Shown here: one piece after another, positions 33,622-42,598 of the stretch
Position numbering within the stretch: position 1 is the first letter of the stretch
Layout: each line of letters begins with the position of its first letter
Made by a program: the position numbers and the translations under genes
NCBI RefSeq assembly: GCF_004519405.1
Contig: NZ_SGWI01000003.1
Location: forward strand, 434,001 to 498,000
Reading direction: 5' to 3'
Source: Pseudomonas sp. BCA17
Lineage (GTDB): Bacteria; Pseudomonadota; Gammaproteobacteria; Pseudomonadales; Pseudomonadaceae
DNA length: 64,000 nt
Notes under the pieces: generated by a model
Databases searched by the model: none
The model's input: only the letters and a program-made list of their open reading frames with translations
What the model was told of the DNA's origin: nothing

Positions 33622-35136
33622 ATGCTTGAACAGTACGTCAAAAAGATCCTCACCTCGCGCGTTTATGACGTTGCCGTAGAAACCCCGTTGCAGACCGCTC
33701 GCCAGCTCTCCGAGCGGCTGGGCAACAAGGTCTGGCTCAAGCGTGAAGACTTGCAGCCGGTGTTCTCGTTCAAGATTCGCGGCGCCTATAACAAGCTGAC
33801 CCAACTGTCGGCCGAGGAACGTGCACGTGGCGTGGTCACCGCTTCTGCGGGCAACCATGCCCAAGGCCTGGCCCTGGCGGCCAAGGTGCTGGGGGTCAAG
33901 GCCACCATCGTGATGCCCAAGACCACCCCGGAGATCAAGGTCGAAGGTGTGCGCTCCCGTGGCGGCAAAGTAGTGCTGCACGGTGACTCATTCCCGGAAG
34001 CCCTGGCGTACTCGCTCAAACTGGTCGATGAAAAAGGCTACGTCTACATTCACCCCTACGACGATCCCCACACCATTGCCGGGCAGGGCACCGTGGCGAT
34101 GGAGATCCTGCGCCAGCACCCAGGGCCGCTGGACGCGATTTTCGTACCGGTGGGCGGCGGCGGGCTGATCGCCGGTATCGCGGCGTACGTGAAATACCTG
34201 CGCCCCGAAATCAAGATCATCGGCGTCGAGCCGGACGACTCCAACTGCCTGCAGGCCGCCATGGCCGCAGGGGAGCGAGTGGTACTGCCAACTGTCGGCA
34301 TCTTTGCCGATGGGGTGGCGGTAGCGCAGATCGGCCAGCACACCTTCGATATCTGCAAAGACTACGTGGATGAAGTGATCACCGTCAGCACCGATGAAAT
34401 CTGCGCGGCGATCAAGGACATCTACGACGACACGCGCTCTATTACCGAGCCGGCGGGTGCATTGGGCGTGGCCGGCATCAAGAAGTATGTGGACACCCGA
34501 GGTGTCAGCGGGCAGACCCTGGTGGCCATCGACTCCGGCGCCAACGTCAATTTCGACCGTCTGCGCCATGTGGCCGAGCGCGCCGAACTGGGTGAAGGCC
34601 GCGAAGCCATCATCGCCGTGACCATTCCCGAGAAACCGGGCAGCTTCAAGGCGTTCTGCGAAGCCGTGGGCAAGCGCCAGATCACCGAGTTCAACTACCG
34701 CTACCATTCCGGCAGCGAGGCGCACATCTTCGTCGGTGTGCAGACCCACCCGGACAACGACCCGCGCAGCGCGCTGATCGCCAGTCTCACCAGCCAGGGT
34801 TTCCCGGTGCTGGACCTGACCGAAAACGAACTGGCCAAGTTGCACATACGCCACATGGTCGGCGGGCACGCCGCCAAAGTCAGCGATGAGCTGGTGTTTC
34901 GCTTCGAGTTCCCGGAGCGCCCGGGAGCGTTGTTCAACTTCCTCAACAAGCTGGGCGGGCGCTGGAATATTTCGATGTTCCACTACCGCAACCACGGTGC
35001 GGCGGATGGGCGTGTGGTCGCCGGCCTGCAAGTGCCGGCGGACGAGCGCCACCTGGTGCCTGCTGCGTTGCTGGAAATCGGCTACCCGTACTGGGATGAA
35101 AGCGAAAACCCGGCCTACCAACTGTTCCTCGGTTGA
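33622..35136 (+). CDS. ilvA: Biosynthetic threonine ammonia-lyase (threonine deaminase)
   Basis: A 504-residue PLP enzyme making 2-oxobutanoate for isoleucine. The PLP lysine is in [14 protein letters not shown] (about 52), [13 protein letters not shown] and the glycine-rich phosphate loop [15 protein letters not shown] follow, and the C-terminal third (about 325-504) has two ACT-like regulatory domains ([44 protein letters not shown]) for isoleucine/valine control. The ATG at 33622 gives the family start [10 protein letters not shown]; a GTG 12 bases upstream is in frame. Length fits the long regulated form rather than catabolic TdcB. Confidence 0.96.
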   Translation: MLEQYVKKILTSRVYDVAVETPLQTARQLSERLGNKVWLKREDLQPVFSFKIRGAYNKLTQLSAEERARGVVTASAGNHAQGLALAAKVLGVKATIVMPKTTPEIKVEGVRSRGGKVVLHGDSFPEALAYSLKLVDEKGYVYIHPYDDPHTIAGQGTVAMEILRQHPGPLDAIFVPVGGGGLIAGIAAYVKYLRPEIKIIGVEPDDSNCLQAAMAAGERVVLPTVGIFADGVAVAQIGQHTFDICKDYVDEVITVSTDEICAAIKDIYDDTRSITEPAGALGVAGIKKYVDTRGVSGQTLVAIDSGANVNFDRLRHVAERAELGEGREAIIAVTIPEKPGSFKAFCEAVGKRQITEFNYRYHSGSEAHIFVGVQTHPDNDPRSALIASLTSQGFPVLDLTENELAKLHIRHMVGGHAAKVSDELVFRFEFPERPGALFNFLNKLGGRWNISMFHYRNHGAADGRVVAGLQVPADERHLVPAALLEIGYPYWDESENPAYQLFLG

Positions 35137-35177
35137 GCGACTACGCTGACTGAGCGGCCTTTAAGGAAATCGAGACC

Positions 35178-35591
35178 ATGGAAACGCTGACCACCCTCAA
35201 GGTTATCCACATCACCGCCACCGTGTTGTTGTTGCTCAGCGGCCTCGGATTGGCGGTATTGGCCTGGCGCAAACGCAGCGCCGGCCCGGCGGTGACCGTG
35301 CAACGCCCGTGGGCGTTTGTCTGGCTGCTGATGGGGATTTGCCTGGTGAGCATGCCGTTTACCGGCTGGTGGCTGGTGCATCTGATCGGCTGGCCATTGG
35401 GGCAGACCTGGATTCTGGGCTCCAGCCTTCTCTACAGCGTGGCGGCGTTGGCCTGGTTCTGGCTGGTGGCGCGGCTTAACCGCCTGCGCAAGGGCGAGGG
35501 CGGCAGCCTGAATTTCACCTTGGTGCTGGCGGTGATCAGCGTGGTGGGGTTTGTGGCGATTGCCGGGTTGATGGGCGCCAAGCCCGTGTAG
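35178..35591 (+). CDS. DUF2269-like four-helix membrane protein
   Basis: A 137-residue integral membrane protein with four hydrophobic helices (about 6-28, 45-65, 72-95 and 110-132). The first holds a histidine pattern VIHITATVLLLLSG and the second FTGWWLVHLIGW, as in DUF2269 proteins. Basic loops (RKRSAGP, RLNRLRKG) suggest cytoplasmic sides. The function is unknown. It starts 41 bases after ilvA on the same strand and is followed by a REPIN. Confidence 0.75.
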   Translation: METLTTLKVIHITATVLLLLSGLGLAVLAWRKRSAGPAVTVQRPWAFVWLLMGICLVSMPFTGWWLVHLIGWPLGQTWILGSSLLYSVAALAWFWLVARLNRLRKGEGGSLNFTLVLAVISVVGFVAIAGLMGAKPV

Positions 35592-35682
35592 GAGCGAGCT
35601 TGCTCGCGAAAACGTCAGGATGACGCGGTTGGCCTGGATGCACGCGGTGTTCTCAGGTTTTTCGCGAGCAAGCTCGCTCCTG
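35588..35682. repeat. REPIN: two inverted REP sequences
   Basis: GTAGGAGCGAGCTTGCTCGC at 35588-35607 and the inverted copy GCGAGCAAGCTCGCTCC at 35664-35680. The first REP overlaps the stop codon of the DUF2269-like gene. The REP halves match those of the element at 30.7 kb, while the intervening sequence differs in detail. The doublet separates this gene from the convergent HAD gene and may act as a terminator. Confidence 0.9.
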
Positions 35683-35693
35683 CAGAGTTGGTA

Positions 35694-36350
35694 TCAGCTA
35701 CGCAGCGTAATCACCGGCCACCCGCGCTTCTCGGCTTCGGCGCGCAAGTTCGGGTCCGGATCCACCGCCACCGGGTGGGTCACCTGCTCCAGCAACGGCA
35801 AGTCATTCATCGAGTCGCTGTAGAAGTAGCTGTCTTCCAGGCTATACCCGGTTTCTTCCAGCCAACGGTTCAAGCGTGTCACCTTGCCTTCACGGAAGCA
35901 TGGCACGTCGGTGCTGCGCCCTGTGTAGCGGCCATTGTCCATCTCGCACTCGGTGGCGATCAGTGTTTCAACGCCCAGGCGCGCGGCAATCGGTGCGGTG
36001 ACGAAGCGGTTGGTGGCGGTGATGATCACCAGTTTGTCGCCGGCGGCACGGTGTCTGGCCAGCAGCTCCACTGCCAGCGGCAGCATCAACGGGTCGATAC
36101 AGTCGCGCATAAAGTCGTTGTGCCATTCTTCCAACTGGGCCATTTCGGTACGGCCGAGGATTTCCAGGCTGAAGTTCAGGTAGGCGGCATTGTCCAGCTT
36201 GCCGGCCAGGTAGTCCTGGTAGAACGCGTCGTTGCGGGCCTTGTAGGCCACCGGGTCAAGAATCCCGCGGGCGCACAGGTAATCGCCCCAGGCGTGATCG
36301 CTGTCACCGCCGAGAAGGGTGTTGTCCAAGTCGAATAAAGCCAGGCGCAT
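35694..36350 (-). CDS. HAD-superfamily (SerB-like, subfamily IB) hydrolase
   Basis: A 218-residue phosphatase-type protein. Motif I is [16 protein letters not shown] (nucleophile Asp7), motif [16 protein letters not shown], and motifs III/IV lie in [13 protein letters not shown] and [17 protein letters not shown]. The alpha-helical cap between motifs I and II is of the IB type found in SerB and in bacterial histidinol-phosphatase-like proteins. It is cytoplasmic. The substrate is unknown; a phosphoserine- or phosphocholine-like monoester is possible. The gene is divergent from rppH. Confidence 0.85.
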   Translation of the reverse strand: MRLALFDLDNTLLGGDSDHAWGDYLCARGILDPVAYKARNDAFYQDYLAGKLDNAAYLNFSLEILGRTEMAQLEEWHNDFMRDCIDPLMLPLAVELLARHRAAGDKLVIITATNRFVTAPIAARLGVETLIATECEMDNGRYTGRSTDVPCFREGKVTRLNRWLEETGYSLEDSYFYSDSMNDLPLLEQVTHPVAVDPDPNLRAEAEKRGWPVITLRS

Positions 36351-36493
36351 TGCAGTTACTCGCTGAAAAGTCTGTAAAAAGGCGTCCAGAATACGGTCTT
36401 TTCACAAGAGTGCACATAAGGTAAGAAGCCTCGTTGCCGCTTCAGCAAGCTTTGTGGAACAATGCGGCGACATGCGTTTGCGAGGTTGTTGCC

Positions 36494-36973
36494 GTGATCG
36501 ACCCCGATGGTTTCCGTCCTAATGTCGGGATTATTCTTACGAATGATGCCGGACAGGTGCTATGGGCTCGCCGAATCAACCAAGATGCCTGGCAGTTTCC
36601 TCAAGGCGGGATCAACCCCGACGAAACCCCTGAAGACGCCTTGTACCGTGAGTTGAACGAAGAAGTCGGCCTTGAGCGCGAAGATGTGCAAATTCTGGCC
36701 TGCACCCGTGGCTGGTTGCGCTATCGTTTGCCGCAACGCCTGGTGCGTACTCACAGCCAACCGCTGTGCATCGGCCAGAAACAGAAATGGTTTCTCCTGC
36801 GCCTGATCTCCAATGAGCAGCGGGTGCGGATGGATTTGACCGGTAAACCGGAGTTCGATGGCTGGCGTTGGGTCAGCTATTGGTACCCGTTGGGCCAGGT
36901 GGTGACATTCAAGCGCGAGGTTTATCGTCGCGCTCTTAAAGAGCTTGCCCCGCGCCTTTTAACGCGCGACTGA
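36494..36973 (+). CDS. rppH: RNA pyrophosphohydrolase
   Basis: A 159-residue Nudix hydrolase that removes pyrophosphate from the 5' end of mRNAs to trigger decay. The Nudix box [23 protein letters not shown] (about 38-60) is intact. The N-terminus (M/V)[14 protein letters not shown] is the conserved RppH start and needs the GTG at 36494; an in-frame ATG at 36434 would add a non-conserved leader. GAGGTTGTTGCC precedes the GTG. ptsP follows after 22 bases, an operon conserved in gamma-proteobacteria. Confidence 0.95.
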   Translation: MIDPDGFRPNVGIILTNDAGQVLWARRINQDAWQFPQGGINPDETPEDALYRELNEEVGLEREDVQILACTRGWLRYRLPQRLVRTHSQPLCIGQKQKWFLLRLISNEQRVRMDLTGKPEFDGWRWVSYWYPLGQVVTFKREVYRRALKELAPRLLTRD

Positions 36974-36995
36974 CGACGGAGTTCGACCCCGAGCC

Positions 36996-39275
36996 ATGCT
37001 CAATACGCTGCGCAAGATCGTCCAGGAAGTTAACTCCGCCAAGGATCTCAAGGCGGCGTTGGGGATTATTGTGTTGCGCGTCAAGGAAGCCATGGGCAGC
37101 CAGGTCTGCTCGGTTTACCTGCTGGACCCCGAGACCAATCGTTTTGTGCTGATGGCCACCGAGGGCTTGAACAAGCGCTCCATCGGCAAGGTCAGCATGG
37201 CGCCAAATGAAGGTCTGGTGGGCCTGGTGGGGACGCGTGAAGAACCCCTCAACCTTGAAAATGCGGCCGATCACCCGCGTTATCGCTATTTTGCCGAAAC
37301 CGGTGAAGAGCGTTATGCCTCGTTCCTCGGCGCACCGATCATTCACCACCGCCGCGTCGTCGGTGTATTGGTCATCCAGCAAAAAGAGCGCCGCCAGTTC
37401 GATGAGGGTGAAGAAGCCTTCCTCGTGACCATGAGCGCGCAGCTTGCCGGGGTTATCGCTCACGCCGAGGCGACGGGCTCGATTCGCGGCCTCGGGCGCC
37501 AGGGCAAGGGTATCCAGGAAGCCAAGTTCGTCGGTGTTCCGGGCTCGCCGGGCGCAGCGGTGGGTACGGCGGTGGTCATGCTGCCTCCAGCCGACCTCGA
37601 TGTGGTGCCGGACAAGACCGTCAGTGACATTGACGCTGAAATCAAATTGTTCAAGACCGCACTGGAAGGCGTGCGCGCCGACATGCGCAACCTTTCGACC
37701 AAGCTGGCCACCCAGTTGCGCCCTGAAGAGCGGGCCTTGTTCGATGTGTACCAGATGATGCTTGACGACGCGTCCCTGGGCAGCGAAGTCAAGAACGTGA
37801 TCAAGACCGGGCAGTGGGCCCAGGGCGCGTTGCGCCAAGTGGTCACCGATCACGTCAACCGTTTTGAAATGATGGATGACGACTACCTGCGTGAGCGCGC
37901 CTCGGATGTGCGCGACCTGGGGCGTCGCCTGCTGGCCTACCTGCAGGAAGATCGCAGCACCAACCTGGTTTACCCCGACAATACCATCCTGATCAGTGAA
38001 GAGCTGACCGCCACGATGCTCGGCGAAGTGCCGGAAGGCAAGCTGGTGGGTCTGGTTTCGGTATTGGGTTCGGGTAACTCCCACGTCGCGATCCTGGCCC
38101 GGGCCATGGGCATCCCGACGGTGATGGGCCTGGTGGACCTGCCGTATTCCAAGGTCGATGGTATCGACATGATCGTCGATGGCCATCGCGGCGAGGTCTA
38201 CACCAACCCCGGCGACGTACTGCGCAAGCAATATGCCGAGGTCGTCGAAGAAGAGAAGCAGTTGGCGCTGGGGCTCGACTCACTGCGCGAACTGCCGTGT
38301 GTCACGCTCGATGGCCGCCGCATGCCATTGCTGGTCAACACTGGCCTGCTGGCTGATGTGGCCCGCGCGCAGCAGCGTGGCGCCGAAGGTGTAGGGCTGT
38401 ACCGCACCGAAGTGCCGTTCATGATCAACCAACGCTTCCCGAGTGAGAAGGAGCAGCTGGCGATCTATCGCGAGCAACTGCAAGCCTTCCACCCGTTGCC
38501 GGTGACCATGCGCAGCCTGGACATCGGCGGCGACAAGTCACTGTCGTATTTCCCGATCAAGGAAGACAACCCTTTCCTCGGTTGGCGCGGCATTCGCGTT
38601 ACCCTCGACCACCCTGAAATTTTCCTCGTGCAGACCCGCGCCATGCTCAAGGCCAGCGAGGGCCTGAACAACCTGCGTATCCTGCTGCCGATGATTTCCG
38701 GTACCCATGAGCTGGAAGAAGCGCTGCATCTGATCCACCGTGCCTGGGGCGAAGTGCGCGACGAAGGCGCCGACGTGCCGATGCCGCCGATTGGCGTGAT
38801 GATCGAAATTCCGGCAGCGGTGTACCAGGCCAAGGAACTGGCGCGGCAGGTGGACTTCCTGTCGGTGGGCTCCAACGACCTTACCCAATACCTGCTGGCC
38901 GTGGACCGTAACAACCCACGGGTGGCCGACCTTTACGACTACCTGCACCCGGCGGTGCTGCAAGCCCTGCAGCATGTGGTGCGTGAAGCCCATGCCGAAG
39001 GCAAGCCGGTAAGCATCTGTGGCGAAATGGCCGGTGACCCGGCGGCGGCGGTGCTGTTGATGGCTATGGGCTTTGACAGCTTGTCGATGAACGCCACCAA
39101 CCTGCCGAAGGTGAAGTGGATGCTGCGCCAGGTCGAACTGAGCATGGCCAAGGAGTTGCTGGCCGAGTTGATGACCATCGACAACCCGCAAGTTATCCAC
39201 AGTTCGCTGCAATTAGCGCTGAAGAACCTGGGGCTGACGCGGATGATCAATCCGGCCTCCGCCAAAACTTTGTAG
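36996..39275 (+). CDS. ptsP: PEP-protein phosphotransferase of the nitrogen PTS (EI-Ntr)
   Basis: A 759-residue protein with an N-terminal GAF domain (about 15-155; VCSVYLLDPETNRFVLMATEGL, GVLVIQQKERRQFDEGEEAF), the EI HPr-binding domain (about 170-300), the phospho-histidine domain with GSGNSHVAILARAMGIPTVMG (His about 356) and the TIM-barrel PEP-binding domain (about 410-730; RTEVPFMINQRFPSE, GVMIEIPAAVYQA, SICGEMAGDP with the catalytic cysteine). It passes phosphate from PEP to NPr and PtsN to regulate metabolism; in Pseudomonas it also affects virulence traits. The GAF domain is expected to sense glutamine and 2-oxoglutarate. Confidence 0.96.
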   Translation: MLNTLRKIVQEVNSAKDLKAALGIIVLRVKEAMGSQVCSVYLLDPETNRFVLMATEGLNKRSIGKVSMAPNEGLVGLVGTREEPLNLENAADHPRYRYFAETGEERYASFLGAPIIHHRRVVGVLVIQQKERRQFDEGEEAFLVTMSAQLAGVIAHAEATGSIRGLGRQGKGIQEAKFVGVPGSPGAAVGTAVVMLPPADLDVVPDKTVSDIDAEIKLFKTALEGVRADMRNLSTKLATQLRPEERALFDVYQMMLDDASLGSEVKNVIKTGQWAQGALRQVVTDHVNRFEMMDDDYLRERASDVRDLGRRLLAYLQEDRSTNLVYPDNTILISEELTATMLGEVPEGKLVGLVSVLGSGNSHVAILARAMGIPTVMGLVDLPYSKVDGIDMIVDGHRGEVYTNPGDVLRKQYAEVVEEEKQLALGLDSLRELPCVTLDGRRMPLLVNTGLLADVARAQQRGAEGVGLYRTEVPFMINQRFPSEKEQLAIYREQLQAFHPLPVTMRSLDIGGDKSLSYFPIKEDNPFLGWRGIRVTLDHPEIFLVQTRAMLKASEGLNNLRILLPMISGTHELEEALHLIHRAWGEVRDEGADVPMPPIGVMIEIPAAVYQAKELARQVDFLSVGSNDLTQYLLAVDRNNPRVADLYDYLHPAVLQALQHVVREAHAEGKPVSICGEMAGDPAAAVLLMAMGFDSLSMNATNLPKVKWMLRQVELSMAKELLAELMTIDNPQVIHSSLQLALKNLGLTRMINPASAKTL

Positions 39276-39293
39276 GGCCTGGCGCCGATCAAA

Positions 39294-39323
39294 ATGTGGC
39301 AGCGAGCAAGCCTGCTGCCACAT
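39294..39323. terminator. Bidirectional terminator-like hairpin
   Basis: ATGTGGCAGC (39294-39303) pairs exactly with GCTGCCACAT (39314-39323). It lies between the convergent ptsP and NRDE-protein stops. The sequence resembles a shortened REP, and T-tracts are weak. Confidence 0.6.
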
Positions 39324-39333
39324 CAGGTTTGCG

Positions 39334-40086
39334 CTATGGCTGAATGTTGAGTTCGACCTCGCCCAGCTTGCCACCCAGCGGCCCAAAGCTGCGCTCCACC
39401 ATTCGCCGCGTGCCATCGGCATTCACAATCAGCGCTGTACTCGCTCGCGTCCCATAACTGGGACTGGCGATAAACACGCTCGACAGCAGACTTTCCGTCG
39501 CCAACCCCACGCCGGTATCCGGCAGGTCGGCGAACGGCGCTGTTTGCGGGTCACTCAAAATCCCCAGCAACGCCTCCGGCTGTGGATCATCCAACACAGC
39601 CTTCAACGCCGCCTTGGCCTTGAGCAACTTCGGCCACGGCGTATTCAAGCCGGCATTGGACAGCCCGTAAACCCCGGCTTTCAAGCGTGTTGGCGCCGTT
39701 TCGTTGGCGTTGTAATGCCACAGTTCATCCCGCGTGCCCACCAGCAGGTTAAACCCGGCATATTCAATCGATCGTCCGTTAACGTCGGCCAAATAGTCCT
39801 CAATTGGCAGTGAACCGCTGAGAAACCGCGCCACCAGCTCGCCACGGGACTTGCGTGCCGGCGGCTGGTGCGGGTCGCGGATGTTGGTCAGCGCGGCAAA
39901 ACGTCCATCGGCGTTCACCCCCAGCCAAGTACCGCCCGCCTCCTGATCGCGACCGGCGTAGACCTGGAGCGCATCTGGCCACTGGGCCAGCGGCAGGCTG
40001 GGGCGGGCGTAGAACTCATCACGGTTGGCCGCGACGATCAGCGGTTGGGCGTGGCCCGGCCGCCAGGCGAAAACTATCAGGCACAT
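39334..40086 (-). CDS. NRDE-family (TANGO2-like) protein
   Basis: A 250-residue protein beginning MCLIVFAWRPGHAQPLIVAANRDEFYARPS, which contains the family name motif NRDE and the conserved Cys2 that may be exposed by methionine removal as in Ntn hydrolases. Other conserved parts are GGTWLGVNADGRFAALTNIRDP and GTRASTALIVNADGT. The family is linked to haem trafficking and lipid metabolism in eukaryotes; bacterial function is not settled. It is cytoplasmic and monocistronic, divergent from lgt. Confidence 0.88.
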   Translation of the reverse strand: MCLIVFAWRPGHAQPLIVAANRDEFYARPSLPLAQWPDALQVYAGRDQEAGGTWLGVNADGRFAALTNIRDPHQPPARKSRGELVARFLSGSLPIEDYLADVNGRSIEYAGFNLLVGTRDELWHYNANETAPTRLKAGVYGLSNAGLNTPWPKLLKAKAALKAVLDDPQPEALLGILSDPQTAPFADLPDTGVGLATESLLSSVFIASPSYGTRASTALIVNADGTRRMVERSFGPLGGKLGEVELNIQP

Positions 40087-40300
40087 CAGGTGATCCCTTT
40101 TGTGTTTTTTGCCACTCTACTCACACAGCGGCGCGCGTTCCATCGCATCGAAGTTGGGTCGCACGCCTTCCATCCGTTAACATGCCAGCCGGTTCGGTGC
40201 GTGTGAACTTCTTAATTTGAAATAGCGGCTGTAACGCAGGCTTAATCGCACACCGGCAAGGTCCGGTGCGCCATGACTAATGATTTAACGAGGAGTCGCA

Positions 40301-41113
40301 ATGCTGCCTTACCCGCAGATCAACCCGGTGGCCGTGGCCATCGGTCCGCTGCAAATCCATTGGTACGGGTTGATGTACCTGATCGGCATCGGCGGTGCCT
40401 GGCTGCTGGCTTCCCGGCGCCTGAACCGTTTCGACCCGACCTGGACCAAGGAGAAGCTCTCCGACATGGTGTTCTGGATGTCGATGGGGGTGATTGTCGG
40501 CGGGCGCCTCGGGTATGTGTTGTTCTACGATCTGCCGGCGTACATCGCCCACCCGACGTTGATCTTCGAAGTCTGGAAGGGCGGCATGGCGTTCCACGGC
40601 GGGTTTGTCGGCGTGATGATCGCCGCGTGGTGGTTCGGCCGCCGCAACGGCAAGTCGTTCTTCCAACTGATGGACTTCGTCGCACCGTTCGTGCCGATCG
40701 GCCTGGGTGCCGGGCGCATCGGTAACTTCATCAACGCCGAGCTATGGGGCAAGCCGAGCGACGTGCCGTGGGCCATGGTGTTCCCGCCGTTCAGCGACCC
40801 GGCGCAATTGCCGCGCCACCCGTCGCAGCTCTACCAGTTCGCCCTGGAAGGTGTGGCACTGTTCCTGATTCTGTACATTTTTTCGCGCAAGCCGCGTCCG
40901 ACCATGGCGGTTTCCGGCATGTTCGCGCTGTTCTACGGGATCTTCCGTTTCATCGTCGAGTTCGTGCGCGTGCCGGATGCGCAACTGGGCTACCTGGCGT
41001 GGGGCTGGTTGACCATGGGGCAGATTCTCAGCCTGCCGATGATCATCGCCGGCCTGGGCCTGTTGTGGTGGGCGTACAACCGTCCGCAGCCGCTGAAGAG
41101 CACCGCGGTTTAA
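40301..41113 (+). CDS. lgt: Prolipoprotein diacylglyceryl transferase
   Basis: A 270-residue inner-membrane enzyme that adds diacylglycerol from phosphatidylglycerol to the lipobox cysteine of prelipoproteins. Seven hydrophobic segments are visible. The signature [24 protein letters not shown] (about 139-162) carries the essential arginine/asparagine, and [17 protein letters not shown] (about 21) and [12 protein letters not shown] (about 174) are conserved; R-F-I-V-E-F-V-R near 215-222 is the second arginine region. ACGAGGAGTCGCA precedes the ATG. thyA follows, as in many proteobacteria. Confidence 0.97.
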   Translation: MLPYPQINPVAVAIGPLQIHWYGLMYLIGIGGAWLLASRRLNRFDPTWTKEKLSDMVFWMSMGVIVGGRLGYVLFYDLPAYIAHPTLIFEVWKGGMAFHGGFVGVMIAAWWFGRRNGKSFFQLMDFVAPFVPIGLGAGRIGNFINAELWGKPSDVPWAMVFPPFSDPAQLPRHPSQLYQFALEGVALFLILYIFSRKPRPTMAVSGMFALFYGIFRFIVEFVRVPDAQLGYLAWGWLTMGQILSLPMIIAGLGLLWWAYNRPQPLKSTAV

Positions 41114-41123
41114 CAATTCGAAT

Positions 41124-41154
41124 GCCGGGCTGCTTGCAAGCCGAGCAGCCCGGC
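41124..41154. promoter_or_regulatory. Hairpin between lgt and thyA
   Basis: GCCGGGCTGCT (41124-41134) pairs perfectly with AGCAGCCCGGC (41144-41154) over a 9-base loop. TTCAACGATA follows, not a T-run. It may weakly terminate or stabilise the lgt transcript before thyA, whose ATG is 22 bases further. Confidence 0.55.
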
Positions 41155-41175
41155 TTCAACGATACGGGTAATAAC

Positions 41176-42009
41176 ATGAAGCAATATCTCGAACTACTGA
41201 ACGACGTCGTGACCAACGGATTGACCAAGGGCGACCGCACCGGCACCGGCACCAAGGCCGTGTTTGCCCGTCAGTATCGGCATAACTTGGCCGACGGCTT
41301 CCCGCTGCTGACCACCAAGAAGCTTCATTTCAAAAGTATCGCCAACGAATTGATCTGGATGTTGAGCGGCAACACCAACATCAAGTGGCTGAACGAAAAC
41401 GGTGTGCGCATCTGGGATGAATGGGCCACCGAAGAAGGTGACCTGGGCCCGGTGTATGGCGAGCAATGGACCGCCTGGCCGACCAAGGATGGCGGCAAGA
41501 TCAATCAGATCGACTACATGGTCCACACGCTCAAGACCAACCCGAACAGCCGTCGCATCCTGTTCCACGGCTGGAACGTCGAGTACCTGCCGGACGAAAC
41601 CAAGAGCCCCCAGGAAAACGCGCGCAACGGCAAGCAAGCCCTGCCGCCGTGCCACCTGTTGTACCAGGCGTTCGTGCATGACGGCCACCTGTCGATGCAG
41701 TTGTATATTCGCAGCTCCGATGTATTCCTGGGCCTGCCCTACAACACCGCCGCGCTGGCGTTGCTCACCCATATGCTGGCCCAGCAGTGCGACCTGATCC
41801 CCCACGAGATCATCGTCACTACCGGCGACACCCACGCCTACAGCAACCACATGGAGCAGATCCGCACCCAACTGGCGCGTACGCCGAAAAAGCTGCCGGA
41901 ACTGGTGATCAAGCGCAAACCTGCTTCGATCTACGACTACAAGTTCGAAGACTTCGAAATTGTGGGCTACGACGCTGACCCGAGCATCAAGGCCGACGTC
42001 GCGATCTGA
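41176..42009 (+). CDS. thyA: Thymidylate synthase
   Basis: A 277-residue enzyme converting dUMP to dTMP with methylene-tetrahydrofolate. The active-site cysteine is in [13 protein letters not shown] (about 162), [35 protein letters not shown] is the phosphate-binding arginine and substrate region (about 19-53), and [27 protein letters not shown] carries the conserved asparagine. It has a short insertion relative to E. coli ThyA (264 residues), around GKINQIDY and [11 protein letters not shown]. The ATG at 41176 gives the family start MKQYLELL. folA, which recycles its folate product, is 12 kb further on. Confidence 0.97.
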   Translation: MKQYLELLNDVVTNGLTKGDRTGTGTKAVFARQYRHNLADGFPLLTTKKLHFKSIANELIWMLSGNTNIKWLNENGVRIWDEWATEEGDLGPVYGEQWTAWPTKDGGKINQIDYMVHTLKTNPNSRRILFHGWNVEYLPDETKSPQENARNGKQALPPCHLLYQAFVHDGHLSMQLYIRSSDVFLGLPYNTAALALLTHMLAQQCDLIPHEIIVTTGDTHAYSNHMEQIRTQLARTPKKLPELVIKRKPASIYDYKFEDFEIVGYDADPSIKADVAI

Positions 42010-42063
42010 AGGCTGCTCAAGGAAGATGCGGGCTTGTGTGGGTGGGGCGGTTTCCAGGCTGAA

Positions 42064-42513
42064 TCAATGGCCGTGGCTTCTGCCCACATGTGAAGGCTCA
42101 GCCTCGCTGGCCGCCACACTCCCGCTGACTTCCAGCCGCTGCAAAATCCCACACTGATCCAGATCCGCCCCACCGCCACAGCGTTGGCGCAGGTCGAGCA
42201 ATTGTTCCTGTAACACCAGCAGCCCATCGATCCGCGCTTTTACGTGGTGGATATGCTCGTCGATCAGCGCATTCACGCTTTCGCATTGGTCCTGAGGGCT
42301 GTCTCGCAGCCCGAGCAGGCTGCGGATTTCTTCCAGCGTCATATCCAGGCTGCGGCAATTGCGGATGAAGATCAGCCGTTCGGTGTGGGCCTGGGTATAG
42401 ACGCGGTAGTTGGCGTCGGTGCGCGCCGGGGGCGGCAGCAGGCCTTCTTTCTCGTAATAACGGATAGTTTCCACCTGACAGTCGGTCAGTTTGGCCAGTT
42501 CGCCGATCTTCAT
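42064..42513 (-). CDS. cadR: MerR-family cadmium/zinc/lead-responsive regulator
   Basis: A 149-residue activator with the MerR HTH (MKIGELAKLTDCQVETIRYYEKEGLLPPP) and a dimerisation helix. The metal-site cysteines C77 (QDQCES), C112 (RQRCGG) and C121 (LDQCGI) correspond to the CadR/PbrR cysteine set, and the C-terminus ends with a short histidine-containing tail (SHVGRSHGH). The start at 42513 leaves the MerR operator of cadA just upstream. It is divergent from the cadA efflux ATPase, the standard CadR arrangement in Pseudomonas. Reading of the exact metal is inferential; Cd, Zn and Pb are the usual inducers. Confidence 0.92.
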   Translation of the reverse strand: MKIGELAKLTDCQVETIRYYEKEGLLPPPARTDANYRVYTQAHTERLIFIRNCRSLDMTLEEIRSLLGLRDSPQDQCESVNALIDEHIHHVKARIDGLLVLQEQLLDLRQRCGGGADLDQCGILQRLEVSGSVAASEAEPSHVGRSHGH

Positions 42514-42536
42514 TGCAGCAATCTCCAAATGGGTGC

Positions 42537-42567
42537 TTGACCCTATAGTGGCTACAGGGTCTTTACT
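42537..42567 (+). promoter_or_regulatory. MerR-type promoter/operator of cadA
   Basis: TTGACC (42537-42542) as -35 and TTTACT (42562-42567) as -10 are spaced by 19 bases, the long spacer used by MerR-family activators. The dyad ACCCTATAG-T-GGCTACAGGGT (42540-42560) fills the spacer. CadR bound there would untwist the promoter when metal is present. Confidence 0.88.
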
Positions 42568-42598
42568 TGGCAACAGGCACCTTTACGGACGCGACAGA

